A stretch of 35,835 nucleotides of DNA from Dimorphilus gyrociliatus (lineage: Eukaryota > Annelida > Polychaeta > Dinophilidae). The stretch is taken from positions 1 to 35,835 of the forward strand of contig CAJFCJ010000116.1 of NCBI GenBank assembly GCA_904063045.1, read 5' to 3'. How positions within the stretch are numbered: the first letter of the stretch is position 1; the number at the start of each line of letters is the position of its first letter. The notes beneath the pieces were generated by a model. It did not search any database. It saw only the letters and a list, made by a program, of their open reading frames with translations, and was not told the DNA's origin. Below are positions 23,690 through 33,619 of the stretch, piece after piece. Made by a program: the position numbers and the translations under genes.

Positions 23690-24897
23690 GTGAAAAGTAT
23701 ATATTCTATGGATTAAATGATATCGTCTTATCTGGAAGTAGTTCAAAGTTAAATATCAGTATAGTTGATGGTTTTTTGTTTTCTCTATGGAATGGTCAAT
23801 GGTTTCTAATTTTTGTCAATCCATTTGATAAATATTCAATATCCGTAAGTAATGTATTGTTTTATAGATGAAGATTTCATTCTTAATGAGTAAAAAAACA
23901 ATAAAGATGCGGTTTAATTTTGCTTTCATTGCTGAATATAACTTTTCTCCATGTATTTGAGCTCCATTTAAGGTTTTTTTTGCAAAATTCTATTCTGTTT
24001 TTAATTTGCTTTCTATTTAGGGCTGGCTTCTTTGCAGCAATTCTGCCATTTAGTTTGTACTTACATAGGATTTTTTTCACAATAGATGGTGATATCTGAA
24101 TAGAAATTGCAGAATTGTCTAGAATGCCTCTAGCAGTCCATTTTGGGTTGATCTACATGTTCTTGTGAGTTGCAGTTCCATCCTCTTGGTGATTTTATGT
24201 GGTCTACCAGACCTATGCAGGTCATTTATTGTTTTTAATTGCTTGAACTGATTTTTTATATCCTGCACTGTAGCTAGGCTGCAATTAAATTTTGCTGCTA
24301 TGCCTTGAATGGTCATTTTTGGCATGCTTAAGTGGAACAGGATATCTTTGCGGATTTCTAAAGATAGCTGATGCATTTTTTAATATTTCCAAAAGAAATT
24401 GTATGTTGTAAATTCAAGGGAACAATATTTGTAGACCAAATTTTTTTTCAATGATACTACTTATAATTATAAGGTCATAGTGACAGTGTTATAATTACTT
24501 CATAGCTGTCTAAATTGATAATATTGTAAAAAAATGAGTGAAAAACTGATGATTAAAATATAGATATTTTAAAAAATTTTGCCTGATGCTTCATAAGTCA
24601 TCTCTCTTACAGAAAAAAATATTCCTAACCATAAACTTCATTTGTAAATCAAGATATTTGGATTTTTGGAGAACGAAATTGTTAGACAGCAGTGACGAAT
24701 TTGAAATTTTGTCATAGTAAGAAAAATGAATGACAAAATGATATTTTGAATATTTAATTATGAATATTTCTTTAACTAATTACCAGAAAAGTGTAGGAAT
24801 AAAGTTTTTTGCCAAAATCACTGTTCGTCAATTGAAGATCTCTGTAATTTTAATCTGTTTTAAAAGAATCTGGAAACTTGTTATATTATGTATTTAA
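23690..24897 (+). CDS. Possible galactose-binding-like (F5/8C-like) gene piece, doubtful
   Basis: Three phase-compatible exons can be drawn: 23690-23844 (donor GTAAGT), 24613-24716 (donor GTAAG) and 24792-24897 (stop). The joined product has features of a discoidin-type sandwich: QWFLIFVNPFDKYSI, FLTINFICKS, FWRTKLLDSSDEF, FFAKITVRQLKI. No signal-peptide exon is secure; a frame with a hydrophobic start at 23633 runs to a stop directly before the first exon. The first intron contains the Tc1 fragment at 23888-24420. Could be a decayed member of the fucolectin/F5-8C group or chance open frames. Confidence 0.3.
23888..24420 (-). mobile_element. Tc1-like transposase fragment
   Basis: On the minus strand 24376-23890, two frames encode the Tc1 N-terminus (paired HTH with GRPHKITKR linker) and then KKPALNRKQIKNRIEFCKK and VIFSNESK. 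The last is the region of the first catalytic Asp, here Asn. The other two catalytic residues are absent and the two halves are out of frame, so it is dead. It is a different Tc1 lineage from the element at 30044-31929. Clear terminal repeats were not found; boundaries are approximate. Confidence 0.75.
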
Positions 24898-25906
24898 TTA
24901 GTTGTGCCTGTGTTTTTGTTTTATCGTTATTTTTATCTTACATACCAATTCTGCTGAACCATTTACTAGTTTCATAAGAGTAAACTTCTTTAAATTCTCT
25001 CTTTTTTATTTCATAAGAACTTGTTTTCAAATTCAACAATTTGTTCTCCATTCCATTTTCTGATGGCAAGATCTAAAGGAGGGGTGGAGATTTTATTTTT
25101 TAATATTCTTGCTAATTCTCCGTTTTCGTGTACATTTTTTAGAAAATTTTTCAAAAAAATACTAAATTGGAGAAAAGTGATAATGAACAATACGAAACGA
25201 TTAAATTAAAATATAAATTTTACTTTAGACTATTAATTATAAAGAATATTTCGGTATTTCTTATTTATATATTAATATGTTAGTATTTTAAAAAAAACGA
25301 AGGATAAATAGAGATAAAACAATGTCTTTAAATAGATATTCTGTTATTGAAATTTCCAAAGATTGACAGTTTATACCTTGTAATAGCCATTTTAATTATT
25401 CCCGTACACGGTTACTTACAACAATACAAATTTTAAAAATTATAAAACAGAATGAGCATAACGATGCAAAGAAGATTAAGAAAAAGTAATTATGTTATCA
25501 TCATTAAAATTTTCATAACTTTTGTTCCTTTTTTCTCTTTTTTTTCAGAATTTATTCAACTTATGTAGAAAATTTTGAATGAATAATAAACAAATAAATC
25601 TAAAAAAATTGAGCTCACACAAAAAAGGCCTAGATATCATTAAAGAATTTTTAATAACCATGGACTATGTAAAATAATGGAATATATGTTGTTTACTAGT
25701 CTTAACATGTCTGTGACATTTTTTATCCTTGTATTTCATACAATATTTGTGTAAATAAAATATATGACTCATTGGCGAAAGTAGGTCAACATTGCATATC
25801 TCTATTAGTATAAATCAGCAGAAACCAAACAATCTATAGTAGAATAGAGCTGACTAACGATTGTGTACAATGACTCATTCGCTATAGCAGACAACTATTG
25901 TAAGAA
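24898..25906. other. Intergenic / undetermined stretch
   Basis: A 62-codon open frame at 25021-25209 does not resemble a known family. The rest is AT-rich non-coding sequence with one AGGCCT at 25626. The promoter of the ZYG11-like gene should be at the right end. Confidence 0.35.
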
Positions 25907-27688
25907 ATGGCTAACCTAAAGAGCACAATTCTAAATTATATAGTGAATTCGACTGATTTAATCTTGAAAAAATCAGGAAATGTTATTATTCCTTGTTGTT
26001 TGGCAGTGGATCTATTGAATTATTTTGATAGCCTTAACATTGGAATTTCATTGAAACATTTGAAGTTTGTTTTATCTTTACGAACAGATTTATTTTATAT
26101 TAAATTTCATGGTTTTAACATAAAATCTTTTGATGTTGTACCTCTAATAAGAAATCATAGTATAAATAGTCTAAAGGTATACAATTTACAAAATATACCT
26201 TTAAAATCTTTGCTGTCAGTGATAAATGAAGACAAGTTAGTTGAGTTGACTGTTTCGGATAGTATTGATATTAATCATCTAGATTTTGCAAATGAGATGG
26301 AATTGATAAAGAAATATTCAAATTTGAAAAAATTGGATGTAAGCTTTACAAATTTTCAGGATGATTGTTTAAGATGTCTAAAGGATAATTTACCAAATTT
26401 AGAAGAATTAAATATATCAGCAACAGAAGTAGAAAGTCTTGAGCCTGTTCAATATTTTTCAAAATTGATGATTTTAACATTCTATTCAATTTTACCTTCA
26501 ATAAAATGTAGTGAATTGTATTTTTTACAAAAATTACAATATTTAAAAAAACTAGATGTCAGCAATAATAACTTTGAATCAAAAAGTGAAGATTTATACT
26601 TTATGAATGAATTTTTAAAATCTACATGCACTTGGAAAGCTCTAGAGTATATTAGTATTTGTGGAAAATGGCTTGTTGAAGAAGAGACACTTAGGTTAAA
26701 TTTATTTCTACCTCCATTTAACATATTTCATAATTTTCAATCAATTCTAGAAATTTTGTGACAAGTCATTCAAATTTGAAATTTTTTGGATTGTTTTTAT
26801 ATGGAAGTGAAGAGAAGAACGTAAAAAATTTATGCCTAATTTCTGAAGTTATCTACACAAATTTCTTGCCAGTAATTAAAATATTTTGCTAGTTTTTTCT
26901 TAAATTATCAATAATAACTTATTATTTTTTTTAGAAATCTAAAAAAACCAGTATATTTTATCTTTTAAATGGATTGCAAAATTTCATTTATAGCAAAAGC
27001 CAAATTCATATTTATTTAAATTTTCTTGAAAATTTTATAATTGACTATAAATTGAAAAGAAATGAAAATTTTTCAAGCAAACAAATATGGATGGTTTGTT
27101 AAAATATTTGTTAGAGGTTTTCATTGGTAGTTTGCCTATAAACAGCCATTATTTACTGATAGTAGGCCTACTTTTATTAAAAAAAAAATTACCATAAATC
27201 TCTAAAACACTATAAATTCCTTTTTTTTTTAAAGTTTATCATTTTATCTCTTCAGCTAATATTTAACCTAATTGAATATTACAAGTTTGGAGTTTTTAAA
27301 TGGAAACAAAGGGATTTTTCAATATTTGTTATAAAAAAATGTCTTTTAATTTTATACCATTTAAATGGAGAAGAAGATGATTGGTTTCAAATTCTTTCTT
27401 CTGCCCAACAAATTACTGAAAGGCTTCATATGGATTATAAAAGTGGTAAATTTGGTTATCCTGAATTTTTGAATATGATATTAGATATCTTCTTAAAGAA
27501 TCCAAAAATAACTGGAAAGGTAAAGTAAATTTTCTCTTCTAATCTCTCAATATATTCTTGAATACTTTTAATTATAGATAGTACTCCCACTAACAATATC
27601 AAGGATATCTTCTCTCTTTGATTGTATAGATTATACAAGTATAGAATATAATTATAAACTGCAGGCTTTAAATTCTATTTATGATTAA
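25907..27688 (+). CDS. ZYG11/ZER1-like LRR protein (putative Cullin-2 substrate receptor)
   Basis: Five exons: 25907-26694, 26751-26871, 26935-27093, 27256-27519, 27578-27688; 480 aa. The LRR part (about residues 60-280) follows the ZYG11 pattern: LKKLDVSFTNF, LPNLEELNISATEVESL, YLKKLDVSNNNF, then LEYISICG and, across the first intron, FVTSHSNLKFFGL. These match the order of the DIS.T, LDIS and F..FVGL blocks in ZYG11B/ZER1. The C-terminal 200 residues look helical, like the start of the armadillo region. Known family members are CUL2 adaptors that recognise N-terminal glycine degrons and have about 740-780 aa, so this one is short. A stop in the apparent single frame at 26759 is removed by a 56-bp intron (AG-GTTAAAT to TTCTAG), which also restores the LRR alignment. 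Cytoplasmic or nuclear; no signal peptide. Confidence 0.72.
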
Positions 27689-28246
27689 TGGAAAACAATA
27701 TGTTATGTAAAGTTGTATAAGTAAAACTTAATCTTTTTTAAATCTAGTGAAACAACTATTTCTATTGCTATGTTATAAGGTTTGAGTATTTAAATTAGTT
27801 CAAGCAATCTGCTTGAATCAGAATTTTGATACGAATGGTGAAATTTCTGTTCTACAAAAGAGGTTATCGTTAACACAAGCCGAGCATGGTGTCATGTGAC
27901 ACCGTAAAATGTTAATTGATAGTTTTTACCGTCAAAAGATACTAGTATCATGTGTCATTGAGGTGTTTTTTTGAGTTTAATCAATTAAATCTGTTTGTAT
28001 AATCTGTTTTTATCTGGCTGCTGTTGAGGGGAGAGAGAAAAGTCAATACAACTCAATATATGATAAAGAATATGTAAGAAATCATTAATGAAATAATTTG
28101 CTACATTAGAATTGTAAAAAAAGATGTTGTATTGATAGTCTGTCTGTGGCCAAGGGCTACCACTATCTATTCATTAATTATTGCTATTGTTAATTTATAT
28201 GAAAGATAACGAATGAATAATTTCATTGAATGTTAAAAAACAAAGC
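27689..28246. other. Intergenic between convergent genes
   Basis: 3' flanks of two convergent genes. It contains a short hairpin (GGTGTCA-TG-TGACACC, 27888-27903). No coding potential seen. Confidence 0.4.
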
Positions 28247-28914
28247 TCACTTACGACATCCGTAGACTTCAATGTTAATTGCTCCATAATTTCCATCTCT
28301 TGGATAGAATTTAAAAAACCTAGTAGTTATTTTATGGGGAAATGGAATTGTTTTAATGGAGGTACTTTCTGGTGGAGATGTTCCTATAAATGTCTTGATA
28401 GCAAAAAAGTAAAATAGGTTTAATAATAAACAAAAATTGTTATTTAAATAGATAGTTTTACATAAACAGTTCCATTTACTTGAAAGTACTCTAAGGAATC
28501 TGCCATCATTCCATATTTTATTTGAAATTTGGATGTGTAATAGTGTTCAAAGGCGCCATTGGAGTTTTTGAAAGAATGTCCCAATAGATCTAATTTGTAA
28601 ATATCATATAGCTGATCTGTTGTACAAAAGCATATAAATACTTATATTCAACATTTTAAATTGAAATATCAACTTAAGTTAATCATCACCCATCCATTTG
28701 TAAAATCCGTAGTGTGCCATTTTGGGTAATCTAAAGGAATTTCAATTCTAGCATGATAAGCAGGCTTATCATTATAAGATGAATTATGAGTAAACAAGAC
28801 GTCAGGAAATTTATTTTTATCCCAAAGTCCAATTTTTACATCTGGACATTTTGTAACAGAATATGCATTTTTTACCAAATGGAACAAAAATAGAACAACT
28901 GTTGAGTAGTTCAT
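28247..28914 (-). CDS. Small secreted F5/8 type C (discoidin) domain protein
   Basis: Three exons on the minus strand: 28914-28674, 28616-28480, 28393-28247; 174 aa. The start at 28914 gives a signal peptide (MNYSTVVLFLFHLVKNAYS). The mature protein is essentially one F5/8C domain: CPDVKIGLWD at the start, GWVMINLS as the conserved W..idL strand, KFQIKYGMMADSLEYF as the y.v.yS.dg strand, FIGTSPP as the F.GN region, TTRFFKFYPRD as the aRyiRi.P strand, and closing INIEVYGC. The first and last Cys bracket the domain, as usual. F5/8C domains bind glycans or phospholipids at the cell surface. The stop follows two codons after the final Cys; because CGTAAGTG there is also a good donor, a further exon to the left is possible but none was found. 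Exon 2 could instead end 12 bp later at another GT. Confidence 0.78.
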
Positions 28915-30008
28915 TCTGCAAAAATGCAATATATTCTTAAGTTTCTGATAAAATATAATAATTCATAATTGATCGAAAACGGCATAACGACATGTCTCAT
29001 TAAAAATCACTCAAATTTTCATTTGATATCTAATTGAATTTCATGCCTTTTATATAAAAATTTCTCTAAGTTGAGAGAATAAAATCGAACAAAAATACGA
29101 AACTAATTATTAAATTACGAACATTATCAAGTAAAGTGCATTGAGTAGTAAATTTACATGAATAAATACAACTCAAAACAAATATACCTAGAGCTTTTAT
29201 TTCAGTAGTTGAAAATAATGGAATTTTTTTGTATAATTTTTCAAAATTAACAATTAATGATGAAATCACACCAATCTGCTCAAATGACAAAATATAAAAG
29301 TCGGGAATTTTAAACAATTTACAATAAATATTGCTCACCAAATTTCCTGAAAAATTATTATGACTAATTTAATCAAAAAAATATTTAGTAAGGAGGGGAC
29401 TGGAAGGTTAAAGCATTATTTTATCTAAAAGCTACATCACATTTTAAGTAGGCCTACCCTAAAAGCAAGCATCCTACAATGAATATTCTTTCCAGATTGT
29501 AAAAAATGTAAATTAGTTATGCTAATAACTTATATAAATATTAAAACAAACAAAAAAAAACATTCTGCTTTTTATTCATTTGACGTCCTTTTTTTAATGA
29601 TAAAAAATGGTAAAGTTTTTATCTAGAGTTAATTGAATACTGTTGATGTTGCTTTTCAAAACCTTTGTCAGTAAAAGGCAAGATTAATAGGAGACTGCAA
29701 AATATTCTGGATTCATACTGTCATACAATGCTGCATAAAATACAGTTTATAGTTTACAAGTAAATTGTATAGCTCTTGCTCCGTAAGAAAAGTTTAAACG
29801 AGTTTGATTTAATCTTAGTAATAAAGTAATAACTTATGCTAGTATGCTATTTATTATATATGTTAAATATTACCTCTGACAGCCAGGTATTGCAGACATT
29901 TCTTGGCCATAAACCGTATTTTAAATAAAAATGTTAGGAGTTCAGGTAACGCAACAATGTTCCATTAGTGTTTATAACCAAGACAAACAAACCAATCTAG
30001 ATAATGAA

Positions 30009-30043
<35 letters not shown>
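28915..30043. other. Intergenic region with one possible orphan exon
   Basis: Mostly non-coding. On the minus strand 29346-29188 is bounded by an AG acceptor and GT donor, is phase 1 at both ends, and encodes a stretch including IPDFYILSFEQIGVISSL, which could be a strand pair of a galactose-binding domain. No neighbouring exons were found, so it is not called as a gene. Confidence 0.3.
30010..30043. repeat. (TA)n microsatellite at Tc1 insertion site
   Basis: TA-rich simple repeat directly left of the Tc1/mariner element; such elements insert at TA. Confidence 0.9.
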
Positions 30044-30315
30044 AAGTGGACGACAGGTATGTTGGAACACCTCAAATTTTTATAGGCCAAATATTAAAAA
30101 TCTTTTTCGTGATGAAAAAAGATTATTATTTTTATTTTTTTAGTGTTTAATAATAGATTAAACCTGCAATTTTATATAGATTTCTTTAAAACAGCAGTTA
30201 GGTACATTTTTACATATTTTTTTTTTATAGAAATTACCATAGTTTTCTGATTTTTTTTCTTATTTGGCAGCATGACATGTTTATTGGAACTATGTTCAAT
30301 AGTTAAATTTTTGGT

Positions 30316-31313
30316 CTACTTTTGTATGTGCCCACCCTCTCTTTCTATACATTTGCTTATTCTACGGCCCATTCCCCCATATAAGCCTGGCAACAAGAGT
30401 GGATTTCTGTTGATAACCTCATAGGAGCATTTCTTAATCTTTTCCCACAGTTCATCCTCTGTCTCAAACTGTGGACCATCATAGACCATTGTCTTGGTCA
30501 GATGCCACATGTTCTCTATTGGACTTAGATCAGGGCTCCTTGCTGGCCAATCTATGGGCTTGTTATTATTACTTTAAAAGGCCCTTTTTGTTTTTCTTGC
30601 AGCATGACAGCCAGTATTGTCTTGCTGGAAGATGTACTGCCTGCCCATTTTTGCCTCAATTTCTTCTATGACAGGCAGAACATCTTCCGCAATGAAGGAG
30701 CTATAGTTTTCAGCATTCAGCTTGCTCCTTATCCTCCAGACTTCAAATATGCTGTCAGAGGTTATTAACCCCCACACCAATACTCCACCTCTCCCCATAT
30801 TTATTGTGACCCTGAAATCCTTTTCGCTGTTACTGGTCCAAGTCCTAAAATCGTCAGGTCCACTTAGTGAAAACCTAGCCTCATCAGTACAAATAACCCT
30901 AGACCAATCTAGATTTTCGCTAATAACTTTGAGGCAGTACGCTTTTCTGAGTTTACAGTCTTTGGAGGTGAGATCAGTTCTTTGTCTGACTCTTTTATAT
31001 TTGAAATTTTGTCTTTTCAGCTCCCTCTGTATTGTTCTTATGCTTACATCTACTTCTAATTCTTTTAATATCTTTACTGCTGTCACTCTTTGCTTGTTAT
31101 CTTTCAGTTTCTTTAAAATTCTTTTCATCCTCTCTATCTCTCTGTCGGAAAGCTTCTTCGGACCTCCCTATTGTCTTGTTCTGGCTTCTTATACTTTAGT
31201 TTGTTGCTAATTGATGATGGTGCCATTCCTAAAACTCTTGCTGTTGCCCTTAATTTGCCTATTTCACTATATTTCTTGATTACCAAATCCCTTATATCTT
31301 GACTCCAAACCAT
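30316..31313 (-). pseudogene. Tc1/mariner transposase, frameshifted
   Basis: ATG at 31313 (MVWSQDIRDLVIKKYSEI) begins the HTH region (LGMAPSSISNKLKY). About 1 nt is missing near 31165-31175, shifting the frame before REIERMKRILKKL. The next frame (31128 down to 30574) has VTAVKILKELEVDVS, TIQRELKRQNF, first catalytic Asp in ICTDEARFSL and second Asp in IFQQDNTGCHAARK, then a stop. A further frame (30510-30316, its open part starting slightly upstream) carries LSPIENMW with the catalytic Glu and the C-terminus. All three acidic residues remain visible, but at least two frame breaks make it inactive. Confidence 0.9.
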
Positions 31314-31535
31314 AATTAAAAAAATACAATATAAATTATGTACAGTAATTTTTAATATTCAATAACTAATTAACTTAACTTAAAACAGGAAAAAAGTTGA
31401 AAAATTTTTTGTTTGAGATGTCTATTTGAATGTCAAACCAGATGTCAACTCAATGTTCCAATAAACATGTTGCGCGGCCAAATAAAGAAAAAACTTATGA
31501 AAATTATTAAAAATTTTTGCTAATAATCTTCACAA

Positions 31536-31754
31536 AGGATAAGACAGAAAACGTCCCCAAATTCATGATTTAACCCTAACCCTAACCTAGCCCTTGTCTC
31601 TCCTAAACCTTTTTGATTGCTCCTAACCCTTAGATTGAACCCAGTTAGGGGGGTTCAAAAAATAAATCAAAAGCTGCTTTACCCCTCCTAACCATTTTTC
31701 AATCCGAAATGTTGCTTTCAAAAATCTCATTTGGGGACGTTTTCTGTCGGCCCC
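31536..31754. mobile_element. MITE-like element, copy 2, nested in Tc1 element
   Basis: 219 bp. A perfect 20-bp inverted repeat lies at 31543-31562 and 31729-31748. Flanked by an 8-bp duplication with one mismatch (CTTCACAA at 31528, CTTGACAA at 31755). The interior begins TTAACCCTAACCCTAACC and has further CCTAACC units, as in copy 1 at 16756-16963. Confidence 0.85.
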
Positions 31755-31929
31755 CTTGACAAAATATTATCATTTTCTTAAATTTTTTTCAATATTATGT
31801 CAATTTAACTCTTTTTCTATATAAATTTAGACAAAAAATACTAATTTGCAGAGGACAAACAATTTTAACCATTAATTAAAAATTGGCCTATCAAAATTTA
31901 CGGTGTCCATATATACATGTCATCCACTT

Positions 31930-32196
31930 TATATGTAGTCAACTAGCACATCGTCTAAATTTGGCAGCGAAATTATCGTAACGTTTTATATAATTTTAAA
32001 CCTGTTCTTACCCCCTTATCATTCAGTTTGTGTACGAGTAATACTTATAATTACTGCTATATTACCAGTATAGACTTTAAAATTTAACGCGCTGTACTGA
32101 TAAGTCAATGACGTAGAAAGGACTTATATCCGCAACTACATATATATATATATATATTACTTTTTATACTAGTTTATTTGACATTCGAACGTAACA
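31930..32196. other. Spacer between Tc1 element and tRNA
   Basis: Non-coding; includes a (TA)n tract at about 32139-32158. Confidence 0.5.
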
Positions 32197-32270
32197 GCTT
32201 CCATAGCTCAGTTGGTTAGAGCGTCGTGCTAATAACGCGAATGTCCTGGGTTCGACCCCCAGTGGGAGCA
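32197..32270 (+). tRNA. tRNA-Ile (anticodon AAT)
   Basis: A 74-nt cloverleaf without intron. Acceptor GCTTCCA pairs with TGGGAGC (one G-T). The D arm is GCTC..GAGC with AGTTGGTTA. The anticodon stem is TCGTG/CGCGA with loop CTAATAA, giving anticodon AAT. The T arm is CTGGG-TTCGACC-CCCAG, and the discriminator base is A. A and B box sequences (TAGCTCAGTTGG and GGTTCGACCC) are intact, so it should be a functional polymerase III gene. Confidence 0.97.
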
Positions 32271-32273
32271 ATA

Positions 32274-32281
32274 TTTTTTTT
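32274..32281 (+). terminator. Polymerase III terminator of tRNA-Ile
   Basis: Run of T residues starting four bases after the tRNA end. Confidence 0.85.
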
Positions 32282-32313
32282 CTCTTTTTTGTCTTTTTTT
32301 TTCAATAATGCAG

Positions 32314-32866
32314 GGATTCTTGGAAATGGATGGGTTCACTAGAGACTCTACAAATGCAAAGTCTAATTGACGTTCTCAAAGTCAACTCAGTTGCTTTAAA
32401 TTTCTGGAATTATTAAATACAGCTAAAGGTAGAATTATAAATATGCAAGACTTATTAACTGCACGACTGGAATATTTCTATTCATGTTCTTGAACCATCA
32501 AAATACTCAACTGGAATAACTCGAGAACTGGATGTGAAAACAAGACTTATGGACAGCTATAAAAGAGCGTCGAAATGGACAAAGGAGAAATATCCAAAAA
32601 ATGTTTTACATTTTTCTTATTAAATTATCCTTATTATTTAAGAAATGATTATTTATTTGAATCTAGTTTTTGGAAGTGTTAAAGATGTTCAATTATCCGA
32701 TAAGTTAAATGAGGTGATCGACACCTATGAACATGCAATCCTTTCGATATGGCCCAAAAATCGTTATATAATTGGATTTCTAGAAAAATATTTTATAATT
32801 CCACTTAGTCATTTACCAACAAGCACTTCGGATAACGTCTTTTTAGAGTTGAAAAGAAAATCCTAA
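32314..32866 (+). pseudogene. Retinol dehydrogenase / 17-beta-HSD-type SDR (SDR9C-like), broken
   Basis: Family landmarks appear in order but in different frames. Frame 1 has WKWMGSLETLQ and VLKVNSVALNFW (the conserved eW...vl.VN region). After a shift near 32400 the next frame has LLNTAKGRIIN (the A.GR.vN strand). After another break comes SIHVLEPSKYSTGI (the vsiiEPg.f.Tgi segment) with ASKWTKEKYP. A likely 45-bp intron follows, then VIDTYEHAILSIWPKNRY and FFIPLSHLPTS-like C-terminal sequence (here YFIIPLSHLPTS). The catalytic Ser-Tyr-x-x-x-Lys segment is deleted between LLTAR and LHDWN, and the N-terminal TGxxxGxG part is absent. Not functional. Confidence 0.82.
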
Positions 32867-33518
32867 TCAAGAGAAGTGAAAGAATTAATTAAATTCAAAT
32901 GAATATTTTTCTCCTTTTTGACTATTTTCACTTTTCCCTTTTGGGTTTTACTTCATTAGAGTCAAGACAAACTTCACACTCAGGAATTTAATGCACCAAT
33001 TGTTGACCTAAATGTCATTGATTTCTTTGAATAACAGACTCCGTATATGCAAAAAAATTTCTTTTATAATCTTAAATAAATAACTGTCTGTTTTTTGAGC
33101 CACAGTAACTTTTGGAATTTTTCACATAGCCTACAATGACTAGAAATTTCACCATAAAATATATGTAAAAATGTATTTCTTTGAACAGCCGATAGGATAA
33201 GAACTTAATGTAGACTGGGTGAAATAATAAAGAATGTATAAAGTTTCATTTATTTTTTAAAAGAATGCATCATATTTTATGATATACTGTATTTACAGTT
33301 GACATTATTAGATATGTATGGTTGATCAGTATCCATTTGAAGACACTTTTATCATTTCTATACCAGTGCCATCTATCCGTTTATTTGAAAATTACAGTTA
33401 GAACTCAATTAAGGATGACAATAAAAACTATTTTAGACATTAGTAGGTGAGTAAACTGTTTTAGCTTCCTGCAATTATTTACTTCTAATAAAAAAATAAA
33501 TTATAAAATTATATTATT
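32867..33518. other. Intergenic, no gene seen
   Basis: AT-rich non-coding DNA between the SDR remnant and the Ig gene. Nothing supported. Confidence 0.45.
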
Positions 33519-33604
33519 TTATTAATTTAATATCCTATTCATATTATTGTATTTTTTTAAGTAATATAAAATAATTTACAACATGTGAAAAAATCTTCAA
33601 TTTA
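33519..33604 (+). repeat. 5' flank segment shared with 22112-22195
   Basis: Directly upstream of the Ig gene start and similar, with gaps, to 22112-22195. It probably includes part of the Ig gene's 5' UTR or promoter. Confidence 0.55.
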
Positions 33605-33619
33605 CTGTCAACTCTTTGA

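Larger units (their letters stand above)
30044..31929 (-). mobile_element. Tc1/mariner element with nested MITE
   Basis: 1886 bp flanked by TA on both sides. Ends are inverted repeats AAGTGGACGACAGGTAT / AAGTGGATGACATGTAT, continuing to TAGGCCAA about 45 bp in. It holds a broken transposase gene on the minus strand and, near its right end, a 219-bp MITE inserted later (31536-31754). It is related to the deleted copy at 12748-13686. Confidence 0.9.

Noticed and set aside
26700-26765. Stop codon interrupting the ZYG11-like gene
   Set aside because: A 56-bp intron (26695-26750) removes it and restores the family alignment.
27888-27903. Palindrome GGTGTCA-TG-TGACACC as a regulatory site
   Set aside because: Single short hairpin with no second copy or gene context; chance cannot be excluded.
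30722-31210. 162-codon plus-strand open frame
   Set aside because: It is antisense to the Tc1 transposase and does not resemble a protein.
31565-31640. Interstitial telomere array
   Set aside because: The CCCTAA units are few and lie inside a defined MITE with inverted repeats and target duplication; the same holds near 16790.
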